Positions 8,507 to 17,510 of a DNA stretch of 64,000 bases are shown piece by piece. The stretch's first letter is position 1; the number at the start of each line of letters is the position of its first letter. Position numbers and translations under genes: made by a program. The notes under the pieces were generated by a model, which ran no database searches, was not told the DNA's origin, and saw only the letters and a program-made list of their open reading frames with translations. Source of the stretch: Lactonifactor longoviformis DSM 17459 (lineage in GTDB: Bacteria > Bacillota > Clostridia > Lachnospirales > Lachnospiraceae); the NCBI RefSeq assembly GCF_900129135.1, contig NZ_FQVI01000007.1, forward strand, positions 1 to 64,000. The letters are read 5' to 3'.

Positions 8507-9773
8507 ATTCTCACAGGAATATCAGAAAAAGAAAGAGAGCCTTCTGGCAGCAGCCGGGGGAAAAACCAGGAGAAGATGGAGCAGAACAGCTGCGGCCTGC
8601 GCCTGTGCCGTGCTGGTACTGAGTGTATCGCTGAGCGTATATGCGGCCATTTCTATCTATCAAGCCAGTGTAGACGTGGATAAAGATAAGGGAGAGGCGA
8701 ATATTCATCTGGAACGGACAGACGATACATACGTTCCCCCCATTAAAATTTATGCAGATTACCTGCCTCAGGGATATCAGGAGTGGGATGATAACAAATA
8801 TTCTCTGAATGGGGAGTACGGAGGAACCGGAATTTCGATTGTGTCGGCAAACTGGCAGAGTGATTTGACCGTGCCGGGGGCAAGCGAGGCAGAGGATACT
8901 ACGATTAACGGAGTCAAAGCAACGGTAATAACAAGAAAGGGATCCGAATACAGTCATATAATCTATCTTTTCTATGAAGAGACGGGAAATGTCATCGAGA
9001 TTATGGCTTCCGATGAAATCCCTCTGGACGAGGTGATCAAGGTGGCGGAGAATATCCGATATGAGGTTGTCCAGGAGGATGACAAAACATATCAGGCTTT
9101 TCAGAAACCTGTAAAGGACGATCCGGAGGTGATCGAGGAACAGTTGAAATTCGGACAGGATGACATCATCCGTGTAGGAGACACCCTGCCGTACGCAAAC
9201 TTCCAGGATATAGGGGAGAGTGCAGGAGCCGGGCAAGAGAGTCTGACCTATACGGTAAAAGATGTGGATATTCTTGATAAAGTGCCCACAGACTCACTGG
9301 ATTCCCAATACTTCAGTGATCCGGAGGCAGTTGGAGAGTATATCAGCGAAGACGGAACCCTTCTTCCCTATCAGAGGACAGAGGTGGTCTGGGAGGATAA
9401 TGAGACAAAAACTAAGGATCTGGGCACTGTGAATATGAAATACCTTTGGGTGACCATGGAGATGACAAATACCACAGAGGAAACGATTGAAGATATCGGT
9501 CTAACCCCCAGGCTGTATACGTACGGCAGAGAGGACAGCGATACTTATCGGATTTTATCCCAGGATATGTACGGCATACAGCCGGATCAGATGCCTTTCT
9601 ATTTCGATCAGTCCAGCTATCTGCAGGAGAGAAAACATTTTTATTATATGAATTTTGCGCCTTCAGAGTCAAAAACAATACATCTGGGCTTCGCAATTGC
9701 AGAGGACAGACTTCAGGATACCTGCCTGGTTTTCCAGGAGAATTCTGAATTTACCAAATATCTTTTCTGGTAA
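8418..9773 (+). CDS. Membrane-anchored anti-sigma-like protein (DUF4367)
   Basis: This 451-aa protein has a short charged cytoplasmic N-terminus (about 1-55), a single membrane helix (about 57-78; AAACACAVLVLSVSLSVYAA) and a large extracytoplasmic part. The region about 105-215 resembles DUF4367 domains, which commonly sit behind anti-sigma segments in Firmicutes. Residues 240-450 form a further unassigned extracellular domain rich in Asp/Glu and Tyr. The start lies inside the sigma gene (89-bp overlap) behind GGGAG, so the two are translationally linked. By topology and context it should hold the sigma factor at the membrane until a signal arrives; the signal is unknown. Confidence 0.8.
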   Translation: MSQKPNMEQLLKNLGEEYLREQLQQEEDHEFSQEYQKKKESLLAAAGGKTRRRWSRTAAACACAVLVLSVSLSVYAAISIYQASVDVDKDKGEANIHLERTDDTYVPPIKIYADYLPQGYQEWDDNKYSLNGEYGGTGISIVSANWQSDLTVPGASEAEDTTINGVKATVITRKGSEYSHIIYLFYEETGNVIEIMASDEIPLDEVIKVAENIRYEVVQEDDKTYQAFQKPVKDDPEVIEEQLKFGQDDIIRVGDTLPYANFQDIGESAGAGQESLTYTVKDVDILDKVPTDSLDSQYFSDPEAVGEYISEDGTLLPYQRTEVVWEDNETKTKDLGTVNMKYLWVTMEMTNTTEETIEDIGLTPRLYTYGREDSDTYRILSQDMYGIQPDQMPFYFDQSSYLQERKHFYYMNFAPSESKTIHLGFAIAEDRLQDTCLVFQENSEFTKYLFW

Positions 9774-9778
9774 GCATT

Positions 9779-9809
9779 AAACGGCATCCCGGTAAGCAGG
9801 ATGCCGTTT
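9779..9809. terminator. Hairpin after the sigma/anti-sigma pair
   Basis: An 11-bp perfect stem, AAACGGCATCC (9779-9789) with GGATGCCGTTT (9799-9809), lies just after the stop codon. The T-run is only three bases, so termination may be partial. Confidence 0.65.
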
Positions 9810-9832
9810 GCAAATCTGAATAAAAAAAACGG

Positions 9833-9861
9833 TTGACAAACACAGAAAAATTCCATATACT
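9833..9861 (+). promoter_or_regulatory. Promoter of the trp operon
   Basis: TTGACA (9833-9838) and TATACT (9856-9861) stand 17 bp apart, directly upstream of the T-box leader. Confidence 0.88.
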
Positions 9862-9867
9862 GTATTA

Positions 9868-10163
9868 CATTAAAGAACTAATTCAAAGAACAAACCAATG
9901 AGCAAGAGTAGTAGGTAAAAATATTTATTTCCAGAGAGCTGCTGGTGGTGGGATAGCAGCAATAACAGTTTTTATTGAATGGACTTGCGAGGGCGGCTTG
10001 AAATCTTCCTGGAAGAGAGTAGACACCGACGGGAGCCTTATCCGTTATCAACAGGGCATGTATGTCAGTGCATGATAGAGTGGCCGATTAGTGATCGGCA
10101 ATTTGGGTGGTACCGCAGAGTTTGCCTCTGTCCCTTCGTTTCAGAAGGGGCAGAGGTTTTTTT
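9868..10163 (+). ncRNA. Tryptophan-specific T-box leader
   Basis: The 5' part has the usual stem I features (GAGCAAGAGTAGTAGG around 9900, then AGAGAGCTGCTGGTGG). The specifier codon TGG is at 9980-9982 in the TTGAATGGACTTG context. The T-box motif TTGGGTGGTACCGCAG (about 10103-10118) is followed by a terminator helix, CCTCTGTCCCTTC with GAAGGGGCAGAGG, and seven Ts (10157-10163). Uncharged tRNA-Trp is therefore expected to switch the operon on. An in-frame ATG within the specifier region (9979) is not a gene start. Confidence 0.95.
10125..10163 (+). terminator. T-box-controlled terminator before trpE
   Basis: A long GC-rich stem (10125-10137 with about 10144-10156) ends in TTTTTTT. It is mutually exclusive with the T-box antiterminator just upstream. 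Confidence 0.85.
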
Positions 10164-10200
10164 GATCTTTGGATATCTAATCAAAAAGGAGGAACATATT

Positions 10201-11661
10201 ATGATACAGCCAAGCTGTGAAGAAATTTTAGAATTGGCAAAAGACTACCAGGTAATTCCTGTGTGCAGGGAAATCTATGCAGATGTAATTACGCCAATTA
10301 CACTACTTAGAAAACTGGCAAATATCAGCAACCGCTTTTTTCTGCTGGAGAGCATAGAGGGCGGTGAAAAGTGGGGCAGATACTCCTTTTTGGGATATGA
10401 TCCTGTGATGCGTGTCTTTTGTAAAAATGGTCAGGTGATAAAAGAGCAGGGCCTGGAGAAAGAGGTGATCCCCACAGAACATCCGCTGGAAGTGCTCCGT
10501 GAGGTGATGAAATCCCACAGAGCCCCAAGATTGTCCGGAATGCCTCCTTTTGCAGGGGGATTCGTGGGATACTTCGCGTATTCCATGATGGGGTATGCAG
10601 AGCCGGTCCTGAATATTAAAAAGGGCAATTTTAATGATTACGATATGATGCTTTTTGATAAGGTGATCGCCTACGACCACCTGAAACAGAAAATCTGCAT
10701 TGTTGTGAATATGAAAACAGACAAGGTGATGGAAAACTATGGGAAGGCAATGGCGGATATAGAGAATATCATTAGCCTGATACGCAACGCGCCGGTGGGA
10801 GAGCAGGAAGCTCCCAAAGAAAAGATAGAGTTCTCCTGCAATGTGAGCAAAGAGGAATACTGCCGGATTGTGGAGAAGACCAAGGAGCATATTGTGGATG
10901 GGGATATCTTTCAGGCAGTGATTTCCAGACAGTTCACAAGCCCCTATGAGGGCAGCCTGATACTTCCCTACCGGGTGCTCAGAACCACCAATCCTTCTCC
11001 ATATATGGTCTATTTTCATATTGACGGGGAAGAGATTATGAGCTCCTCCCCGGAGACTTTGGTCAGGCTGGAAAATGGAAGACTGACGACATTCCCTGTG
11101 GCCGGTTCCCGCCCCAGAGGAGAGACCGAAGAAGAGGACAGAAACCTGGAAGAAGAGCTTCTGAAAGATGAAAAGGAGCTGGCAGAGCATAATATGCTGG
11201 TGGACCTGGGAAGAAATGACTTAGGCAGAATCTCTAAGTTTGATACAGTTGAGGTGACCCAGTATAAAATGATTCACAAGTATTCAAAAATCATGCATAT
11301 ATGTTCTCAGGTAGAAGGAGAGATACGCAGGGAATGCGACGGATTAAGCGCCATAGAAGCAGTGCTGCCTGCAGGAACACTTTCCGGAGCCCCTAAGATC
11401 AGGGCCTGTCAAATCATCGAGGAGCTGGAGAGCGAACCGAGAGGAATTTACGGAGGAGCATTGGGATATCTGGATTTTACAGGCAATCTGGATACCTGCA
11501 TCGCCATACGTATGGCAGTAAAAAAGGACGGAAAAGTATATGTTCAGGCAGGCGGCGGCATCGTGGCCGACAGTGTTCCGGAAAAAGAATATGAGGAATC
11601 TGCCAATAAAGCGGCGGCAGTGATGAACGCAATCATACATGCAGGGGAGGTGCTGGAATAA
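10201..11661 (+). CDS. trpE: Anthranilate synthase component I
   Basis: This 486-aa chorismate-utilising enzyme makes anthranilate from chorismate with the TrpG amidotransferase, the first step of tryptophan synthesis. The N-terminal region contains the LLES and GRYSFLG segments associated with tryptophan feedback binding. The C-terminal chorismate-binding domain has FQAVISRQF, SSSPETLV, GSRPRGETEEED, DLGRNDLGR and AGTLSGAPKIRA. The start at 10201 is set by AAGGAGG about 8 bp upstream; the frame is open farther back only because it runs through the T-box leader. Its TAA shares one base with the trpG ATG (TAATG). Confidence 0.97.
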   Translation: MIQPSCEEILELAKDYQVIPVCREIYADVITPITLLRKLANISNRFFLLESIEGGEKWGRYSFLGYDPVMRVFCKNGQVIKEQGLEKEVIPTEHPLEVLREVMKSHRAPRLSGMPPFAGGFVGYFAYSMMGYAEPVLNIKKGNFNDYDMMLFDKVIAYDHLKQKICIVVNMKTDKVMENYGKAMADIENIISLIRNAPVGEQEAPKEKIEFSCNVSKEEYCRIVEKTKEHIVDGDIFQAVISRQFTSPYEGSLILPYRVLRTTNPSPYMVYFHIDGEEIMSSSPETLVRLENGRLTTFPVAGSRPRGETEEEDRNLEEELLKDEKELAEHNMLVDLGRNDLGRISKFDTVEVTQYKMIHKYSKIMHICSQVEGEIRRECDGLSAIEAVLPAGTLSGAPKIRACQIIEELESEPRGIYGGALGYLDFTGNLDTCIAIRMAVKKDGKVYVQAGGGIVADSVPEKEYEESANKAAAVMNAIIHAGEVLE

Positions 11662-12230
11662 TGGTACTGCTGATCGATAACTATGATAGTTTTTCATATA
11701 ATCTGGTACAGATGGCAGGTAGTATCTGCCCCCATATTAAGGTCATCCGCAACGATGCTATGACAGTGGAGGAGATCGAAGCGCTGCAGCCATCCCATAT
11801 TATACTCTCTCCGGGACCAGGATACCCCGGGGATGCGGGGATATGTGAAGAGACAGTAAAAAAGCTTCAGGGAAAGATTCCCATTCTGGGGGTGTGTCTG
11901 GGCCATCAGGGAATATGCGAAGCCTATGGCGCGGCTATCGGCCATGCAAAAGAACTGATGCACGGCAAACAGAGCAGAATTACAATAGATACCGAAAGCT
12001 ATTTGTTCCGGGGACTGGACAGAGAGATAGCGGTAGCCAGATATCACTCCCTGGTGGCGGTCCCGGATACTATGCCGGACTGTTTGAGAGTAATCGGCAG
12101 GGCAAAAAATGGTGAGATTATGGCAGTACAGCACCAGAAGTATCTGGTATACGGGGTGCAGTTCCATCCGGAGTCGATACTGACTCCCAACGGTCGGAGA
12201 ATAATGGAGAATTTTTTAAATTTAGAATAA
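11661..12230 (+). CDS. trpG: Anthranilate synthase component II (glutamine amidotransferase)
   Basis: This 189-aa class I glutamine amidotransferase supplies ammonia to TrpE. The catalytic triad is visible: Cys79 in GVCLGHQ, and His169 and Glu171 in VQFHPES. The oxyanion segment SPGPGYP lies near residue 50. Unlike in enterobacteria it is not fused to TrpD. It may also serve 4-amino-4-deoxychorismate synthesis if no separate PabA exists; that cannot be judged here. Confidence 0.96.
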   Translation: MVLLIDNYDSFSYNLVQMAGSICPHIKVIRNDAMTVEEIEALQPSHIILSPGPGYPGDAGICEETVKKLQGKIPILGVCLGHQGICEAYGAAIGHAKELMHGKQSRITIDTESYLFRGLDREIAVARYHSLVAVPDTMPDCLRVIGRAKNGEIMAVQHQKYLVYGVQFHPESILTPNGRRIMENFLNLE

Positions 12231-12257
12231 AACGATGACAAACAGGAGGACGATAAC

Positions 12258-13277
12258 ATGATTAAAGAGGCAATTCATAAAGTATTAAACGGTTCAGACT
12301 TAACATATGAAGAGGCAAAAGGCGTTATGGAAGAGATGATGGATGGTACAGCCACCCAGGCCCAGATGGGGGGATTTTTAACCGCGCTCCGCATGCAGGG
12401 GGAGACCATAGACGAGATTACAGCATTTGCAACTGTGATGCGTGAAAAGGGAATTAAACTAAAGCCAGAGAGAGAGGTCATAGATATTGTGGGGACGGGA
12501 GGCGATGAGGCCGGAACCTTTAATATATCAACAACTTCTGCTTTTGTTGTCGCCGCCGGAGGAGTTCCTGTGGCGAAACACGGCAACCGCAGCGTATCCA
12601 GCAAAAGCGGAGCAGCTGACGTTCTGGAGCATCTCGGCGCTGAGGTGGCATTGTCCCCGGAGCAAAATGAAAAGGTTCTCAAACAGACGAATATGTGCTT
12701 TATGTTCGCCCAGACCTATCACTCTTCCATGAAATACGCAGCGCCTGTGCGGAAGGAGCTGGGGGCCCGGACAGTATTCAATATTCTTGGACCTTTATCA
12801 AACCCGGCGGCGGCAACTATGCAGCTTCTGGGGGTGTATGACAGAAAACTGGCAGAACCCCTGGCACAGGTGCTGTCGAATCTTGGAGTGACCAGAGGCG
12901 TGGTGGTATGCGGAGATGACGGCCTGGATGAGATTACCCTGACCGGTGAGACTACAGTATATGAAATTCGGTTCGGGGAAATATCCTCCTACAATATCTC
13001 ACCGGAACAATTTGGTCTGAAACGGTGTGAGCTTTCTCAGCTGGTAGGCGGCAGCCCAAAAGAGAATGCGCGGATTACCAGGGATATCCTGGAGGGAACC
13101 GAACGGGGGCCAAAAAGAGATGTAATCCTTATGAATGCCGGCATGAGCTTGTATCTGGGAATTGATGACATTAGCCTTAAGGAGGGAATTGCCATGGCCG
13201 CAGACCTGATAGATGAAAAGAAAGCTCTGGCAAAATTAGACGAGTTTGTTGCCGCAACGAAAGAGGTGAAAGGATGA
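12258..13277 (+). CDS. trpD: Anthranilate phosphoribosyltransferase
   Basis: This 339-aa enzyme transfers the phosphoribosyl group of PRPP to anthranilate. The glycine-rich PRPP loop GTGGDEAGTFNIST (about residue 80), the anthranilate-binding segment KHGNRSVSSKSGAADVLE and the NILGPLSNPA segment are all present. AGGAGG precedes the ATG. Its stop overlaps trpC in ATGA. Confidence 0.97.
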   Translation: MIKEAIHKVLNGSDLTYEEAKGVMEEMMDGTATQAQMGGFLTALRMQGETIDEITAFATVMREKGIKLKPEREVIDIVGTGGDEAGTFNISTTSAFVVAAGGVPVAKHGNRSVSSKSGAADVLEHLGAEVALSPEQNEKVLKQTNMCFMFAQTYHSSMKYAAPVRKELGARTVFNILGPLSNPAAATMQLLGVYDRKLAEPLAQVLSNLGVTRGVVVCGDDGLDEITLTGETTVYEIRFGEISSYNISPEQFGLKRCELSQLVGGSPKENARITRDILEGTERGPKRDVILMNAGMSLYLGIDDISLKEGIAMAADLIDEKKALAKLDEFVAATKEVKG

Positions 13278-14053
13278 TACTGGAAGAAATTGCAGCCCAT
13301 GCCGTCCGGAGGGTACAGAAAGCAAAGGAAAGAATCCCGTACCATACCATCCGGGAGGAGGCTCTGAAAAAAGGGAGAGATACGGGGTTCCCGGCAGAGC
13401 AGATATTGGGGGAAGAGGGGATACACTTTATCTGCGAGGTGAAAAAGGCATCACCCTCCAAAGGAATCATTGCAGAAGAATTTCCTTATCTCGAGATCGC
13501 TGGTGAATACGAGCGGGCAGGCGCAGCTGTGATCTCCTGCCTCACAGAACCGAAATATTTTATGGGGAGTGACAAGTATCTGAAGGAGATCGCAGAGAAC
13601 GTAAACATTCCTGTGCTTAGAAAAGATTTCACAGTGGACCCTTATCAGATTTATGAGGCAAAAGTCCTGGGCGCTTCCATGGTGCTTCTCATCTGTGCCC
13701 TTCTGGATACAGAGACGATTGCGGAGTATATATCCTTGTGCGATACTCTTGGACTTTCCGCGCTGGTGGAGGTCCACGACGAGAAGGAGATGGAATCCGC
13801 ACTAAAGGCCAACGCCAGAATTATCGGTGTAAATAACAGAAACTTAAAGGATTTTACCGTGGATATTAACAATAGTATACGGCTGCGTTCCATGGCGCCT
13901 GCCGACAAAATTTTTGTGGCTGAGAGCGGCATAAAAACCCCTGAGGATATACAGGCACTTCGCAGCGCAAAGGTGAACGGTGTACTAATTGGAGAAACTT
14001 TAATGAGAAGCAGAGATAAGAAGCAGATGCTCAGAATGCTTCAGGGGATGTGA
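13274..14053 (+). CDS. trpC: Indole-3-glycerol phosphate synthase
   Basis: This 259-aa TIM-barrel enzyme closes the indole ring. Signature segments are FICEVKKASPSKG (about residues 54-66), LRKDFTVDPYQIYEA and IGVNNRNLKDFTVD, with GESGI-like AESGI near the phosphate site. It is monofunctional: TrpF is separate and follows after 4 bp. Confidence 0.97.
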   Translation: MILEEIAAHAVRRVQKAKERIPYHTIREEALKKGRDTGFPAEQILGEEGIHFICEVKKASPSKGIIAEEFPYLEIAGEYERAGAAVISCLTEPKYFMGSDKYLKEIAENVNIPVLRKDFTVDPYQIYEAKVLGASMVLLICALLDTETIAEYISLCDTLGLSALVEVHDEKEMESALKANARIIGVNNRNLKDFTVDINNSIRLRSMAPADKIFVAESGIKTPEDIQALRSAKVNGVLIGETLMRSRDKKQMLRMLQGM

Positions 14054-14057
14054 GTGA

Positions 14058-14672
14058 ATGACAAAAATTAAGGTATGCGGAATGCGCAGAAAAGAAGATA
14101 TTCTAATGGCAAATACATGCAGGCCCGAGTATGTGGGGTTCGTGTTTGCCAAAAGTCCCAGGCAGCTGGGGATTGACAGCGCTCTGGAACTGAAAAAGGC
14201 GTTGGACCCTGAGATTCAGGCAGTGGGGGTATTTGTAAATGAATATCCTGAAGTGATAGAGACTCTCTGTGAGAGCCAAATCATAGATATGGTGCAGCTT
14301 CACGGAGATGAGAGTGCAGAATATATACAGAGGCTGAAAGAAAAGGTTGAGGTTCCGGTAATCAAAGCATTGAGAGTTAGAGACAGACAGCAGATTCGAG
14401 AGGGGGCTGAGCTTCCCTGTGACTATCTCCTTTTGGACACCTATACGAAAGGAATGTATGGGGGAAGCGGAAAAACATTTGACTGGCATCTGATCCCGCC
14501 TATAGACAAACCGTTTTTTCTGGCCGGGGGATTACAGGAGAGCAACGCAGGAGAGGCCATAGCGGCGGCTTCCCCCTATGCCGTAGATGTAAGCAGTGCA
14601 GTGGAAACCGACGGATATAAAGATTTTGAAAAAGTAAAGAAATTTATAGAAAGGGTAAGGGCATATGAGTGA
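14058..14672 (+). CDS. trpF: Phosphoribosylanthranilate isomerase
   Basis: This 204-aa TIM-barrel enzyme performs the Amadori rearrangement of phosphoribosylanthranilate. The [12 protein letters not shown]-terminus (catalytic Cys in the KxCG motif), VQLHGDE, the [17 protein letters not shown] loop and FLAGGL are typical. The 3' end overlaps trpB by 8 bp. Confidence 0.96.
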   Translation: MTKIKVCGMRRKEDILMANTCRPEYVGFVFAKSPRQLGIDSALELKKALDPEIQAVGVFVNEYPEVIETLCESQIIDMVQLHGDESAEYIQRLKEKVEVPVIKALRVRDRQQIREGAELPCDYLLLDTYTKGMYGGSGKTFDWHLIPPIDKPFFLAGGLQESNAGEAIAAASPYAVDVSSAVETDGYKDFEKVKKFIERVRAYE

Positions 14673-15849
14673 AGGAAGATACGGGGAATACGGAGGACAG
14701 TATATCCCTGAGACATTAATGAATGCAGTCCATGAGCTGGAGGAGGCTTATAATACTTACAAAGAGGATCCGGACTTTGTGGCAGAGCTGGATGATTTAT
14801 ACAGAAATTATGCGGGGAGACCTTCCCGTCTGTACTATGCAGAGAAAATGACAAAGGATCTGGGGGGAGCCAAGATTTATCTGAAAAGAGAGGACCTGAA
14901 TCATACTGGATCCCATAAAATCAATAATGTCTTAGGGCAGGTGCTGCTGGCTAAAAAAATGGGAAAGACAAGAGTGATAGCAGAGACAGGTGCCGGACAG
15001 CACGGTGTGGCCACAGCAACGGCAGCTGCCCTTATGGGTATGGAATGTGAAGTGTTTATGGGAAAGGAGGATACGGACCGCCAGGCGCTGAATGTGTACC
15101 GGATGGAGCTTTTGGGGGCTAAGGTGCATGCTGTAACCAGCGGCACCATGACCCTGAAGGATGCCGTGAATGAAACCATGAGAGAGTGGACCCGGCGGAT
15201 GGACGATACCCTCTACGTTCTCGGCTCTGTGATGGGCCCCCATCCATTTCCCATGATTGTAAGAGATTTTCAGAAAATCATTGGGAAAGAAATCAAAGAG
15301 CAGATTGCAGAGCGGGAAGGAAGGCTGCCGGATGCAGTCATTGCCTGTGTAGGCGGAGGAAGCAACGCTATGGGTGCGTTTTATGAATTTATTCCTCACA
15401 AAGAGGTGCAGCTGATTGGGTGCGAGGCTGCCGGGCTGGGGGTGGATACTTCAAAACACGCGGCTACGATTGCTAAGGGCAGCGAAGGCATCTTCCATGG
15501 GATGAAATCCTTGTTCTGTCAGGATGAATACGGTCAGATTGCTCCGGTTTATTCCATTTCCGCAGGCCTGGATTACCCCGGCATCGGACCGGAACACGCC
15601 CATCTGGCCGGCACCGGAAGGGCCCGGTATGTGCCCATAACCGACGAAGAGGCTGTGGCCGCCTTTGAATACTTATCAAGAACAGAAGGAATTATTCCGG
15701 CGGTAGAAAGCGCACACGCTGTAGCCTATGCCAGAAAACTGGCGCCAACCATGGAGAAAGATAAAATCATCGTGATCAATATATCCGGACGGGGAGACAA
15801 GGATGTGGCGGCGATTGCAAGATACAGAGGAGTGGAAATCTATGAGTAA
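14665..15849 (+). CDS. trpB: Tryptophan synthase beta chain
   Basis: This 394-aa PLP enzyme condenses indole with serine. The PLP lysine is K85 in HTGSHKINN; the ETGAGQHG segment and the phosphate-binding GGGSNAMG loop are intact. Size and the [15 protein letters not shown] start are those of TrpB1, which works with TrpA. It overlaps trpF (8 bp) and trpA (8 bp), so the last genes of the operon are translationally coupled. Confidence 0.98.
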   Translation: MSEGRYGEYGGQYIPETLMNAVHELEEAYNTYKEDPDFVAELDDLYRNYAGRPSRLYYAEKMTKDLGGAKIYLKREDLNHTGSHKINNVLGQVLLAKKMGKTRVIAETGAGQHGVATATAAALMGMECEVFMGKEDTDRQALNVYRMELLGAKVHAVTSGTMTLKDAVNETMREWTRRMDDTLYVLGSVMGPHPFPMIVRDFQKIIGKEIKEQIAEREGRLPDAVIACVGGGSNAMGAFYEFIPHKEVQLIGCEAAGLGVDTSKHAATIAKGSEGIFHGMKSLFCQDEYGQIAPVYSISAGLDYPGIGPEHAHLAGTGRARYVPITDEEAVAAFEYLSRTEGIIPAVESAHAVAYARKLAPTMEKDKIIVINISGRGDKDVAAIARYRGVEIYE

Positions 15850-16627
15850 TATATATAAAGCATTTGAAAATAAAAAAGCATTTATTCCTTTTGTGACAGG
15901 AGGAGATCCCAATCTGGACGTGACAGAAAAGCTTTTGGCTGCCATGGAGGAAGCCGGGGCGGATTTGATTGAGATCGGTGTTCCCTTTTCCGATCCCATC
16001 GCAGAAGGGATTGTGATCCAGGAGGCTAATGAGAGAGCTCTGGCAGCGGGATGTACCACAGACAGGCTCTTTGATATGGTGAAAAGAGCCAGGGAAAAGG
16101 TTACGGTTCCTATAGTGTTTTTAACCTATATCAATCCTATCTATACGTATGGAAAGGAACGCTTTTTAAAACGGTGCGTGGAATGCGGGATCGACGGACT
16201 GATTGTACCGGACCTTCCCTTTGAGGAAAAGAAAGAGATTGCTGGGGAATGCGAAGCCTTTGGAGTGGATCTGATCTCTCTTGTGGCCCCCACGTCTAAT
16301 GAGAGAATCCGGATGATTGCAAAGGAAGCGAAAGGCTTTATTTACTGTGTTTCCTCCCTGGGGGTTACCGGCGTCAGAAGTGAGATTAAGACAGATGTGG
16401 GGGAGATGACCGCTATGATCCGGGAGGAAACCCAGGTTCCCTGTGCCGTAGGATTCGGCATCTCCACACCGGAACAGGCGGCCAAAATGGCCCGGATTTC
16501 AGACGGGGCTATTGTGGGGTCAGCTATTGTTAAAATCGTCGCCAGCTATGGGGAAAATGCTGTGGCACCGGTGGCAGAGTATGTGAAAAAGATGAAAGCG
16601 GCAGTATCCGGGGAATCCCTGCGGTAA
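15842..16627 (+). CDS. trpA: Tryptophan synthase alpha chain
   Basis: This 261-aa TIM-barrel subunit cleaves indole-3-glycerol phosphate to indole, which is channelled to Trp[12 protein letters not shown], the catalytic Glu in [11 protein letters not shown], the Asp in [11 protein letters not shown], and GFGIS are present. The ATG at 15842 lies within the trpB stop region and gives the normal length; a longer in-frame reading from 15803 would extend inside trpB and is not supported. Last gene of the trp operon. No clear terminator follows. Confidence 0.97.
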   Translation: MSNIYKAFENKKAFIPFVTGGDPNLDVTEKLLAAMEEAGADLIEIGVPFSDPIAEGIVIQEANERALAAGCTTDRLFDMVKRAREKVTVPIVFLTYINPIYTYGKERFLKRCVECGIDGLIVPDLPFEEKKEIAGECEAFGVDLISLVAPTSNERIRMIAKEAKGFIYCVSSLGVTGVRSEIKTDVGEMTAMIREETQVPCAVGFGISTPEQAAKMARISDGAIVGSAIVKIVASYGENAVAPVAEYVKKMKAAVSGESLR

Positions 16628-16677
16628 CTGAGATTCTTCTAAAAAAGATACGGGATTTGCAGCTGTAAAGGACAGAT

Positions 16678-17334
16678 ATGGGTGAAAAAATGGGAGAAAA
16701 AAATACGAAAAAAGAGCTGATTCAAAGGACCTATGAGATTATGCAGCGGGAAGGCCTGCAGGGCCTGAGCATCCGGAAAATAACAAGCGGACTGGGTCTG
16801 AGCAGTACTGCATTGTATAAACATTTTGCAGATATGGATCAGTTGATTATGTATGCTTCCGTGCGTTTTCTTCAGGATTATATCCGCTGTTTTAAAAACA
16901 CATTGAACGAAAATATGAATCCTCTGGAGCAGTATCTGACGCTGTGGAACTGTTTTGCAAGGTATGCCTTTGCGTCGATCCCCATCTATGAAATGCTATT
17001 TTTCGGCAAGTATAAAGAGAATCTGGGAGACACTATTTTTGAATATTACCGGATGTTTCCGGAAGATGTGACAGAATTTGACGGTCTTTCAGACAGTGTG
17101 TTTTTCAGCAATGACCTGAAACAGAGGGATTATATGATGCTTCAAAGGGCAGCCCGGGCAGGGGAGATTACGCCGGAAGCGGCCAGGATATTGAGTGAGA
17201 TGAATTGTTATCTTTTTCACGGAATGCTTATGGAACACAGGATGGATTACCGGAATCCGGGAGTAGCAAAAGAGGCTGCAGTGAAGTTTTTTTATATGAT
17301 TCAGGAAATAACTAATAAATATCGTTTAAAATAG
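16678..17334 (+). CDS. TetR/AcrR family transcriptional regulator
   Basis: This 218-aa protein has an N-terminal TetR helix-turn-helix (about residues 8-55; IRKITSGLGLSSTALYKHFADMDQL). The C-terminal ligand domain is divergent and of unknown specificity. AAAGGA precedes the ATG; an ATG four codons later is possible. It stands between trpA and the carboxyltransferase operon and ends with a strong terminator, so it may form its own unit. A role in controlling the downstream operon is possible but unproven. Confidence 0.9.
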   Translation: MGEKMGEKNTKKELIQRTYEIMQREGLQGLSIRKITSGLGLSSTALYKHFADMDQLIMYASVRFLQDYIRCFKNTLNENMNPLEQYLTLWNCFARYAFASIPIYEMLFFGKYKENLGDTIFEYYRMFPEDVTEFDGLSDSVFFSNDLKQRDYMMLQRAARAGEITPEAARILSEMNCYLFHGMLMEHRMDYRNPGVAKEAAVKFFYMIQEITNKYRLK

Positions 17335-17377
17335 CCGGGGTTCTTTAGAAAAAAAGCCAGAAACCCCGGCTTTTTTT
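17333..17377 (+). terminator. Terminator after the TetR gene
   Basis: AGCCGGGGTTCT (17333-17344) pairs with AGAAACCCCGGCT (17359-17371) with one bulge, and a seven-base T-run follows. The left arm begins within the stop codon. Confidence 0.88.
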
Positions 17378-17412
17378 GCCCTTTTTTCATTAAAATTTTC
17401 ACAAAATACATG

Positions 17413-17441
17413 TTGAAAAAAGTCGTGAAACAAGGTACAAT
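17413..17441 (+). promoter_or_regulatory. Promoter of the carboxyltransferase/Na+ pump operon
   Basis: TTGAAA (17413-17418) and TACAAT (17436-17441) are separated by 17 bp, about 70 bp before the first gene, which has GGAGGGC as ribosome site. Confidence 0.75.
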
Positions 17442-17510
17442 TATACTCGGCAGAAATTGGTTTTACATTGGTAAAATTTTGGTCAATAATAAAAAATGGA
17501 GGGCTGAAGA

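Noticed and set aside
9979-10200. Longer TrpE start within the leader
   Set aside because: The ATG at 9979 overlaps the T-box specifier codon and the reading passes through the terminator. ATG 10201 has a proper ribosome site and matches family length.
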